Assembly: GCA_051891195.1 (NCBI GenBank)
Contig: JBJFEZ010000016.1
Location: 1-56,555 of the forward strand
Source: CAG-273 sp051891195
GTDB lineage: Bacteria; Bacillota; Clostridia; TANB77; CAG-508
Length of the DNA stretch: 56,555 bases
Reading direction: 5' to 3'
Below, one piece after another: positions 46,956 to 54,306 of the stretch. How positions within the stretch are numbered: the stretch's first letter is position 1; each line of letters begins with the position of its first letter. Made by a program: the position numbers and the translations under genes. The notes beneath the pieces were generated by a model that was given only the letters and a program-made list of their open reading frames with translations, searched no databases and had not been told where the DNA came from.

Positions 46956-47058
46956 ATTCGTTACCCCCCATATATTTTTTATCTAAACTTTTGATAGTTT
47001 TTATAATTCATTTTTTACAAATTATTTTGTTCTATCTTGTTGTTTTGTTTGTATACAT

Positions 47059-47087
47059 ATATTAACCTAGTATTTTAATAATGTCAA
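47059..47087 (-). promoter_or_regulatory. Probable promoter of nrdD-nrdG
   Basis: On the minus strand a perfect TTGACA (47082-47087), 17-nt spacer and TAATAT (47059-47064), leaving a leader of about 95 nt. Confidence 0.65.
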
Positions 47088-47659
47088 ACGCCTATTTTTT
47101 ATGTATCCACATCCGTTTTTGGTTGATTTTTAGCGGTTTTGGGTTTGTTGTCAAAAAGCGTCGTTTGTGTCTTTAGGTCAATTTGTGGTTGTTTTTTTGT
47201 TTGTTTTACACGTTTTATTTTTTTGTTCAAAAAAATATTACAATTTTGTTACATTTTTGTTAAAAACGGGCTAATTTCATATGTTTTGCCATTTTTTTCA
47301 ATTACTTTTTTATCATTTTTGCTTGATATATAGGGAAAATTTAAAATATATTTTATTAAAAAATATTTTTGAATTTTTTGTAATATTTTTTTATTTTTCA
47401 AAAAATGATTTTTTTATTTTTTTGTATTCTAAATTATTTTTTATTTTTTATTTTAGTAATTTTTCTTTTGTTATATAGTGTTTTACCGTTTTTTAATTTA
47501 TGTTTTTTATTTTTAAAATTAATCTTTTTAAAAAAATCATTATTTTTATTTTTTTAAAAAATAATGTGTTTTTTTCGTTTTTTGTATTAAAAATAATAAA
47601 AAAATAGTTTTAGAATCTGTTGTTGACTTTTTGTTATGTATTAATTATGTTAAAAAGAA

Positions 47660-47752
47660 CAGGTAATATATTATTTGTGTAGCTAGTTGAGACTAAATTA
47701 CACATTTTTTTGTTTAGTTTTGACTAAACAGAAAATAATAAACTACCTGTTC
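47660..47752 (-). terminator. Branched terminator of the ABC transporter operon
   Basis: GAACAGGTA and TACCTGTTC form the outer stem, extended by AATAATA pairing. An inner TTTAG/CTAAA hairpin branches from it. On the minus strand TTTTT follows. Confidence 0.7.
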
Positions 47753-47787
47753 ATTGATAAAATTAGTGTTGTTTTATTATATTATAT

Positions 47788-48816
47788 TTATTTTTCTAAC
47801 TTTTGAATTGCTTTTTCTGCAAAGCTATTGTTTACTATTTTGCTATAGTCAGCTTCTTTTTCTAATTCTCCTGCTTCTTTCATAACAGTTTGTAGAAGAT
47901 TAAATGATTCTTCTTTTAATACAGGATTATCTTTCCAAGCATCAATGTCAATGTAGCTTTGTATTGATGTTGTAAGCATTTCTATTTCAGAGTCTGGGAA
48001 GAAATTTGCTATTTTCTCTGCTATTTCTCTTGCAGTATGCTCTTTTACCCATTGTTCTCCTTTGTAAATTGCATTTGTAAAACCTTGTATTACATCTGGA
48101 TTTGCTTCAATATAGCTTTTTTTAGCAAAATATGCTGTATAAGGAATTTCTCCTGATGCTTCTCCTACAGATGCTACAATATATCCCTTTCCTGCTTTTT
48201 CTGTTGCCGAAGCTGTTGGTTCAAATAGTGTTACATATTCTGCATTTCCACCAGAAAACGCTCCTGCCATCAAATCAAATTTAATGCTGTCATCTAGTGT
48301 TAAGTCTTTTTTAGGGTCTATTCCATTTTTCTTTAATACATATTCAAATGTCATATATGGCACTCCGCCTTTTCTTCCTGGTATAACAGTTTTTCCTTTT
48401 AAGTCTTGCCAGCTAAAGTTATTAGTAGCTTCTTTACTTACTAAAAAAGATCCATCTTTTTGAGTCATTTGTGCAAATACTTGTGCATAATCTTCTTTTC
48501 CTTCGTTATATATATATATTGAGGCTTCAGGTCCCGCAAAACCTATATCACTTTGATTTGCTAAAACTGCGGTCATTACTTTATCTGCCCCCTGACCTGT
48601 AGTTAATTCTATTTCTAATCCCTCTTGTGCAAAGTATCCATTTGCTATTGCCACATATTGTGGTGCATAAAATACAGAACGGGTTACTTCGTTTACTCTT
48701 ATTTTTTGTAATCCATGAGTTTCTGTATTTTTATTAAGTATTATATAAGTAGTTATTCCTGCTGCTACTATTATAATTATTAATAAAATAATTAAATATT
48801 TTTTCAAGTCTTTCAT
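47788..48816 (-). CDS. ABC transporter substrate-binding protein, NMT1/SsuA-like
   Basis: A 342-residue binding protein of the NMT1/THI5/SsuA fold, which captures sulfonates, taurine, nitrate-type anions or thiamine pyrimidine precursors. Diagnostic parts are VTRSVFYAPQYVAIANGYFAQEG, GADKVMTAVLANQSDIGFAGPE and GRKGGVPYMTFEYVL. The N-terminal helix (about 6-28) has no lipobox cysteine, so it is probably a membrane-anchored protein. It follows the permease gene by 141 nt that hold two hairpins. The ligand cannot be decided. Confidence 0.87.
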   Translation of the reverse strand: MKDLKKYLIILLIIIIVAAGITTYIILNKNTETHGLQKIRVNEVTRSVFYAPQYVAIANGYFAQEGLEIELTTGQGADKVMTAVLANQSDIGFAGPEASIYIYNEGKEDYAQVFAQMTQKDGSFLVSKEATNNFSWQDLKGKTVIPGRKGGVPYMTFEYVLKKNGIDPKKDLTLDDSIKFDLMAGAFSGGNAEYVTLFEPTASATEKAGKGYIVASVGEASGEIPYTAYFAKKSYIEANPDVIQGFTNAIYKGEQWVKEHTAREIAEKIANFFPDSEIEMLTTSIQSYIDIDAWKDNPVLKEESFNLLQTVMKEAGELEKEADYSKIVNNSFAEKAIQKLEK

Positions 48817-48833
48817 TCCTTTCTGATTCTATT

Positions 48834-48916
48834 CATACCAAAGGAGATTTATAGTATTTTGGTATGTTATTTTTTCTTTTTTCTTATTACTTAAGATACA
48901 TTTCTCCCTTAAGTAA
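48834..48916 (-). promoter_or_regulatory. Two hairpins between permease and binding-protein genes
   Basis: CATACCAAA/TTTGGTATG (48834-48866) and TTACTTAAG/CTTAAGTAA (48887-48916) form separate stems. Neither has a strong T-run right after it. They may protect the downstream mRNA so that the binding protein is made in excess. Confidence 0.5.
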
Positions 48917-48957
48917 CATTTTTATCTGTTATTTTTCCAATGTGTTTTTCCTTTTAT

Positions 48958-49778
48958 TTAAGTTCTTTTTGACATTCTTTTCATAACAATTTTTTCCGAA
49001 ATAACTATTGCTTCATATATAATTGCTGCAACTATTGCCAATATAATAACTCCTGTCATAACTAAGTCTAATTGAAACACCTGACCGCCATATACAATTA
49101 GGTATCCCAAACCCGCCTTAGATACTAGGAATTCTCCTGTTATAACTCCTACTAAAGATAATCCAATATTTACTTTTAATGAGTTAAAAAAGGTTGATAT
49201 ATTAGCAGGTATTACTATTTTGGTTAATATTTGAAGCTTGCTGGCATTGAATGTTTGTGCCATTTTTATTAATTCTTTGTCTGTATTCAAAAATCCATTT
49301 AGGATTTCTAATATAGTTACAATTAATGAAATTGCCAGCCCCATAGTTATAATAGCACCCATTCCTGCTCCCACCCATATGATTATAACTGGTCCGTAGT
49401 GCTACTTTTGGTAAACTGTTTAATACCACTAAGTACGGTTCTGATACTTTTGAAAAAAATGGGGACCACCATAATAAAATTGCTATAAATGTTCCTAAAA
49501 TAACACCTGAAATAAAACCTATTAAAGTTTCTGTTAGTGTTACTCCTAGGTGAGTTAGTAGTCCGATTTTTTGATAAATTTAAAAAGGTATCTAATATTC
49601 TTGAAGGCTGACTTGTAATAAAACTATCTATTATTCCTTTATTAGCAAGTATTTCCCATCCTACAATAAATACAATTAGAATGAGTAATTGAGTTAAAAT
49701 AACAGATATTTTTGTTTTTTTAATTTTTCTTAAGTATTTTTTTCTGTCTTCTGATATATTATTATCATACATGTACAT
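48958..49778 (-). CDS. ABC transporter permease, SsuC-like, recoded at two CGG codons
   Basis: The reconstructed permease has 272 residues, the normal length for SsuC/TauC-like proteins. In frame 0 it breaks twice. At codon 72 (49563-49565) FLNLSKN continues as GLLTHLGVTLTETLIGF after one skip. At 49394-49396 LNSLPKVAL continues as GPVIIIWVGAGMG, part of the permease EAA-type signature region that contacts the ATPase. Length 821 minus 2 gives 273 codons. Five to six membrane helices are seen. The start overlaps the end of the ATPase gene by about 14 nt, with GGAAGGAG as ribosome binding site. Confidence 0.88.
49394..49396 (-). other. CGG recoding site 2 of the permease gene (CGGA read as Gly)
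   Basis: Context GCA CTA C GGA CCA, giving ALGPVIIIW, a conserved stretch of this permease family. Confidence 0.88.
49563..49565 (-). other. CGG recoding site 1 of the permease gene (CGGA read as Gly72)
   Basis: Context AAA AAT C GGA CTA. It joins the N-terminal anchor region to the transport domain. Confidence 0.87.
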
Positions 49779-50508
49779 CAAGCTCCTTCCATATAGCGTC
49801 AAAATATTTACTAAATTTAGGGCTTTCACGACAATTTATTGGATTTCTATTGTCCATTTCAAAGTCTATAGTATGAATATTTTTTACTGTTGCTGGTCTT
49901 CTAGTTAATACTACTACTCTGTCGCTCATACTTATTGCCTCTGATATATCATGTGTTACTATAATAGCTGTAATATTTTCATTTTTTAATATTTGGAAGA
50001 TATCATTTGTAACCATAATTCTAGTTTGGTAATCTAGTGCTGAAAAAGCCTCATCTAACAGCAAAATTTTAGGTTTAGTAGCTAGTGTTCTAATTAGTGC
50101 TGCTCTTTGCCTCATACCACCTGATAATTGGTTTGGATATTTGTCTTTAAATTCATATAGTCCATATTTTTTTAAGAGTTCTTCTACATATTCTTCATTT
50201 TCTTTTGTTTTTTTACGACTTATTTCTAAACCAAATGTAATGTTATTATATATAGTTCTCCATTCCAAAAGACTATCTTTTTGTAACATATATCCCAGTC
50301 CACCATCTATTTGTATATCCCCTGATGTTTTTGGTTCTAGTCCTGCTATAACAGATAATAAAGTAGACTTTCCACATCCACTTGGGCCAATTATGCTAAC
50401 AAATTCTCCTTCTTGTACATTAAATGTAATATTTGATAAAGCTTCTACCTCACCATTTTTCGCTTGGTACTTTTTACTTATATTCTTTAGTTTTAATACT
50501 TCCTTCAT
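49765..50508 (-). CDS. ABC transporter ATP-binding protein, SsuB-like
   Basis: A 247-residue ATPase with Walker A GPSGCGKST (about 41-49), signature LSGGMRQRAALIRTLA, Walker B ILLLDEAFSALD and the switch histidine in IIVTHDISEA. It is of the nitrate/sulfonate/taurine importer class and energises uptake with the neighbouring permease and binding protein. It is the first gene of the operon. The ribosome binding site TAGGAGGTACTT is strong. Confidence 0.94.
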   Translation of the reverse strand: MKEVLKLKNISKKYQAKNGEVEALSNITFNVQEGEFVSIIGPSGCGKSTLLSVIAGLEPKTSGDIQIDGGLGYMLQKDSLLEWRTIYNNITFGLEISRKKTKENEEYVEELLKKYGLYEFKDKYPNQLSGGMRQRAALIRTLATKPKILLLDEAFSALDYQTRIMVTNDIFQILKNENITAIIVTHDISEAISMSDRVVVLTRRPATVKNIHTIDFEMDNRNPINCRESPKFSKYFDAIWKELDVHV

Positions 50509-50578
50509 AAGTACCTCCTACTTAAATTTATCATAGTATATGTTATGAAGGTGTACATAATTTTGTGAGATATAAAAA

Positions 50579-50616
50579 GTGAAAATAAAATTTTCTATAG
50601 AAAGTTTTATTTTCAC
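50579..50616 (-). terminator. Terminator of the comM to small-protein operon
   Basis: Arms 50579-50595 and 50600-50616 pair over 17 bp with one G-U type pair and a 4-nt loop. On the minus strand CTTTTTAT follows. Confidence 0.85.
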
Positions 50617-50633
50617 AGTATTATATATAGAAT

Positions 50634-50783
50634 TTATTGCGTTCTTGTTGCTGCTATTGTAGCAATAGAATCACCTAATTGGGTAAAAATTGCTGCTAGT
50701 AAGTTTAGTTCGTCCACTGTTTTATCTTTTGATATTGCACAAGCTAATGTAGATATTAAGGTTACTAACTCACAACCTTCCAA
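50634..50783 (-). CDS. Small conserved-type protein (DUF6774-like), TTG start
   Basis: A 49-residue ORF with a strong AGGAGGTG ribosome binding site 8 nt before a TTG start. The product begins MEGCELVTLISTLACAISKD and ends in an alanine- and threonine-rich helix (TQLGDSIATIAATRTQ). From memory this pattern matches small clostridial proteins of the DUF6774 type, function unknown. It has two cysteines and two amphipathic helices. It follows the GH25 lysozyme gene by 19 nt and precedes a terminator, so it is the last gene of that operon. Confidence 0.75.
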   Translation of the reverse strand: MEGCELVTLISTLACAISKDKTVDELNLLAAIFTQLGDSIATIAATRTQ

Positions 50784-50802
50784 TTTAGGCACCTCCTACT
50801 TT

Positions 50803-52014
50803 TTAGATTCTAAATATTTGCCCTGGATATATTAAATTTGCATTTTTTATACGGTTTAGCCTTACAATATTTGCAATAGTGGTGTTGTATCTTCTAGCAA
50901 TAGACCATAGTGTGTCTCCTTTTTTTACTGTATATAATGTGTGTCCACAGTCATATCTGCAGTTGCTTTTTACTACTAACTGTTGCCCAGGATATATTAA
51001 ATTTACATTTTTTATATTATTTTCTTGTGCTATAGTACTTACTGTTGTATTAAACATTTTTGCAATTTCTGATAATGTATCTCCTTTTTTTACTGTGTAT
51101 GTTGTTGTATTACTATTTGTTTTTATTGGTACTATTAAGGTATTTCCTGCGTATATTAGGTTTGGATTGGATATATTATTTAATTTTGCAAGTTCTTCTA
51201 CTGTAGTATTATATTGTTTAGCAATTTTGTATAAAGTGTCTCCCCATTTTATTTTTATCTTTTTAGTTTTGGTATTTTCATCTTCGTCTGGCTTTTCGTT
51301 TTCTGGTAACTGTGTACTCTCTGACATAAATATTCCTTTTGTGAACTTATTTCTATCAACATATGTAGAAATTCCATTTACTCTTCCTTCATCTGTGTAT
51401 TGCCAACCAACCCAGTTATTCCAAGTTCCATTATTTTCAGGTTCATTTACTTCATACTGTGCAATCCATAGTGGATATTTTGCTATTTCTTCTTTCCATA
51501 CATAACTTGCTGCATACGCATTACTATATACTACCATTTCTTTTCCTGTTAGTTTTTCTACAGTTCTTAAAAATGCTAACCCTATACTGTTTATTTCATC
51601 TCTACTTAAATTTCCAAAGCTTTCAAAATCCATTGCCAGCCTACAATCTGCTGTTTTTCTTGATATAACAGATGCAAAAAATTGTGCTTCTCTTTCTGCC
51701 TGCTGAATTGTTCTTGCTGTTACATAATGGTAAAACCCTACCTTTAGTCCACTTTCTTTAGCTTTTGCATAATTTTGTTCAAATTTAGAATCAACGTAAT
51801 TAGAACCTTCACTAGACTTCATATATACAATTTCTATTCCTGATTGTTTTACTTTATTAAAGTCAATGTTTCCTTGATATCCGCTAACATCAATTCCTTG
51901 ATAAATTGTTTTATCAGATGGCTCAAACGCTAATGTTTTTGTAGGTAACATATATAGCATAAATGTTACTGACATTAAAGTAGTTATTAATATTTTTGAT
52001 ATCTTTTTAATCAC
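50803..52014 (-). CDS. GH25 lysozyme with three LysM domains
   Basis: A 403-residue secreted muramidase. A signal peptide (about 1-29, ending TLAFEP) is followed by a GH25 catalytic domain (about 38-225) with GIDVSGYQGNIDF and the catalytic LAMDFESF. A charged linker precedes three LysM repeats (about 250-295, 305-350, 360-403), each with the W/Y-x-V-KKGDTL pattern and IKNxNLIYPGQ, which bind peptidoglycan. It hydrolyses the glycan backbone. It starts with GTG after AAGGAGGAGG. It probably belongs to the comM operon, 57 nt after the cysK-like gene. Confidence 0.93.
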   Translation of the reverse strand: MIKKISKILITTLMSVTFMLYMLPTKTLAFEPSDKTIYQGIDVSGYQGNIDFNKVKQSGIEIVYMKSSEGSNYVDSKFEQNYAKAKESGLKVGFYHYVTARTIQQAEREAQFFASVISRKTADCRLAMDFESFGNLSRDEINSIGLAFLRTVEKLTGKEMVVYSNAYAASYVWKEEIAKYPLWIAQYEVNEPENNGTWNNWVGWQYTDEGRVNGISTYVDRNKFTKGIFMSESTQLPENEKPDEDENTKTKKIKIKWGDTLYKIAKQYNTTVEELAKLNNISNPNLIYAGNTLIVPIKTNSNTTTYTVKKGDTLSEIAKMFNTTVSTIAQENNIKNVNLIYPGQQLVVKSNCRYDCGHTLYTVKKGDTLWSIARRYNTTIANIVRLNRIKNANLIYPGQIFRI

Positions 52015-52071
52015 AACCTCCTCCTTCCATAGTATATTTTATGAAAAGAGGTTTTTTTGTGTGTTTAATGG

Positions 52072-53031
52072 CTATATTATTTCATAATCTAGTAATTTTA
52101 CTTTGTTAGAAATGTAATTAGGATTATTTTCAATAGGCTTACTTAAGTCTGTACTTAAATATTTTTTATTATCATCAGCAAATACTGTAACTACTGTTCT
52201 TTTGGCTTCTAATTGTAATATTACGCCTCCTAAGAAGTTAGCTCCTGACGAAATACCTACTCCAAGTCCTAATTCTAGTGCTAATTTTCTAGACATATTA
52301 ATACTGTCCTCATCATTTACTAGTACGACTTTGTCTATTTCACTTTTTTGAACTAAGTCTGGTATAAAGTCATCTCCTATTCCTTCTATTTTATGTGGTT
52401 TTATAATTTTGTTTTTAGATATTAAAGGCATACTATCCGGTTCTATTGCTGTTACCATTACATTTGGATATTTTTTTCTTATTTTTTTGCCTATTCCCAT
52501 CAAAGTTCCGCCTGTGCCTACTCCTGATATGAATGCATCTATATCTTCTGGAACTTGATTTAAAATTTCTTGTCCTGTAGTTTCATAATGTGCTATCACA
52601 TTATTTATGTTTGAAAATTGGTTTGCTAAAAAGCCATTTATTTTTTTAGCTAAATTATTTGCTTCTTGAATACATTTTTTAAATCCACCTTGCTGATGTG
52701 AAAAAGTTGTTACATATGCCCCATAGTTTTGCATTATTTCAACTCTTTCTTTACTTACCCAGTCTGGCATAAAAATATATACTGGATGATGATAATATTT
52801 ACCCAGTGCTGCTAAAGAAATACCGGTATTCCCACTAGTTGCTTCTATTATAGGCATTCCATCTTTTAGCTCTCCTGTTTGTTTTGCTTTTGTAATTATG
52901 TAATAAGCTGCTCTGTCTTTAATGCTTCCTGTTAAGTTATAGCTTTCTAGTTTAGTATATATGTAGTTTATTTTCCCTTCATATTGGTATTTTATTTTTA
53001 TTAAAGGCGTATTTCCTATGGTTTTTATCAT
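52072..53031 (-). CDS. PLP-dependent cysteine synthase/cystathionine beta-synthase-like enzyme
   Basis: A 319-residue fold-type II enzyme. The PLP lysine is K38 in NLTGSIKDRAAYY, the substrate loop is EATSGNTGIS and the phosphate-binding loop is GVGTGGTLMGIG. This is the CysK/CBS group that makes cysteine from O-acetylserine and sulfide, or related beta-replacement products. The activation loop differs enough that exact substrates are open. It lies 61 nt after yraN. Confidence 0.88.
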   Translation of the reverse strand: MIKTIGNTPLIKIKYQYEGKINYIYTKLESYNLTGSIKDRAAYYIITKAKQTGELKDGMPIIEATSGNTGISLAALGKYYHHPVYIFMPDWVSKERVEIMQNYGAYVTTFSHQQGGFKKCIQEANNLAKKINGFLANQFSNINNVIAHYETTGQEILNQVPEDIDAFISGVGTGGTLMGIGKKIRKKYPNVMVTAIEPDSMPLISKNKIIKPHKIEGIGDDFIPDLVQKSEIDKVVLVNDEDSINMSRKLALELGLGVGISSGANFLGGVILQLEAKRTVVTVFADDNKKYLSTDLSKPIENNPNYISNKVKLLDYEII

Positions 53032-53092
53032 TCTTCACCACTCCTTGTTTTTGTATATTTTATACAGTTTAATGGAAAATGGTTAATATATT

Positions 53093-53446
53093 TTATTTAA
53101 TTTGCTTTATATGGTTTAAATAAAGTTTATTTTTCTTCTTATAAACTTCAATTACGTCTATTCTTATATATTTGTTTTCTAAATTGTGAGAATATATGTA
53201 ATATTGTGTTGCATTCCATATGTGTTTTTGTTTTCTTTCATCTACCGCTTCACTTGGTATTCCATAATTAAAGTTCTGCCTTGTTTTTACCTCAATAAAT
53301 ACATACTCGTCCTTATCTTTTGCAATAATGTCTATTTCTCCTTGTTTACATTCAAAATTTCTTTCTATTATTTCATAGCTGTTTTGTTTTAAATATTGTG
53401 TAGCAAAATCTTCTCCTTGTTTTCCTAATTGTTGCTTTTGGTTCAT
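53093..53446 (-). CDS. yraN: YraN-family endonuclease-like protein
   Basis: A 117-residue UPF0102/YraN protein with the nuclease-like core LGKQGEDFATQYLKQNSYEII, GEIDIIAKDKDEYVFIEVKTR. The E-x-D...E-V-K residues are those of the restriction-endonuclease-like fold. Its substrate is unknown. It is often next to dprA and comM in Bacillota, as here (12 nt after dprA), which suggests a link with DNA processing. Confidence 0.92.
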   Translation of the reverse strand: MNQKQQLGKQGEDFATQYLKQNSYEIIERNFECKQGEIDIIAKDKDEYVFIEVKTRQNFNYGIPSEAVDERKQKHIWNATQYYIYSHNLENKYIRIDVIEVYKKKNKLYLNHIKQIK

Positions 53447-53458
53447 AAAAACCCCTTT

Positions 53459-54292
53459 CTATATTTTTATATATTTATTTCCTGCTATACCTTTTATATG
53501 TCCTTCTAGTTCAAGCATAGTTAGTGTTTGCATTGTTTCTGATATTGTTTTTTTAGTCATTTTTGATAGTTCATTTGCTGAAATTGGAATGCTTCCTATT
53601 AAATTATATATTTGTTTATATTCTTCTTGTATTATTTGTTCTTGGTTAGGATTACAATAATATTGTAAAATGTCTTCTACTTGCATAACTAAATTTGCTC
53701 CATTTTTTATTAATAAATTGGTGCTATATCCTGTAGATATATCTAATCTATTTGGAATGCAAAACACTTCTTTTCTTTGCTCTATAGCATATTTTGCCGT
53801 AATTGTGCTTCCGCTTCTATATGTAGCTTCAATTACCAATGTTCCTAAAGATATTCCACTAATAATTCTATTTCTTTTTGGAAAATTTGCCTTGTCCATT
53901 TCTTCATCTGGCGGATATTCTGAAACTACACATCCATTATTTTCTAAAATTTGATTAAATAACAATTTATTTTCTTCTGGGTATATTTTATTAAATCCGC
54001 TTCCTAATACAGCAATGGTTTTTCCTTGTTCTTTCATAGAATTTATATGTGCTATTGTGTCTATTCCAACTGCTAGACCACTTACAATGCACATCCCTCT
54101 TTGTGATAATTCTTCAGCAAATTTTTTAGCATATTTTTGCCCATATTCTGTACTTTTTCTTGTTCCTACTATTGCTATTGAATCTTTATTTAATAATTGA
54201 TAATTTCCCTCTACGTAAAGTTTTGTTGGAGCATCTTTAATTTTTAGCAATCTTTTAGGATAACATTTATCTTCTTTACTTAATATTTCCAT
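53459..54292 (-). CDS. dprA: DNA-processing protein DprA
   Basis: A 277-residue DprA/Smf that loads RecA on incoming single-stranded DNA. The Rossmann core is visible: VGTRKSTEYGQKYA, GLAVGIDTIAH, GSGFNKIYPEENK and a later PKRNRIISGIS. A small winged-helix domain (about 225-277) ends the protein. An earlier in-frame ATG at 54319 overlaps comM; the ATG at 54292 has the better ribosome binding site (AAAGGAAA). It is in an operon with comM and yraN. Confidence 0.92.
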   Translation of the reverse strand: MEILSKEDKCYPKRLLKIKDAPTKLYVEGNYQLLNKDSIAIVGTRKSTEYGQKYAKKFAEELSQRGMCIVSGLAVGIDTIAHINSMKEQGKTIAVLGSGFNKIYPEENKLLFNQILENNGCVVSEYPPDEEMDKANFPKRNRIISGISLGTLVIEATYRSGSTITAKYAIEQRKEVFCIPNRLDISTGYSTNLLIKNGANLVMQVEDILQYYCNPNQEQIIQEEYKQIYNLIGSIPISANELSKMTKKTISETMQTLTMLELEGHIKGIAGNKYIKI

Positions 54293-54306
54293 ATTTATTT
54301 CCTTTG

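Larger units (their letters stand above)
46956..47787. other. Long AT-rich intergenic region upstream of nrdD
   Basis: The 832 nt hold the nrdD promoter and a long leader, a very T-rich stretch on the plus strand (about 47270-47620) with no plausible gene, and the terminator of the ABC operon (47660-47752). I saw no clear NrdR box. Confidence 0.5.
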
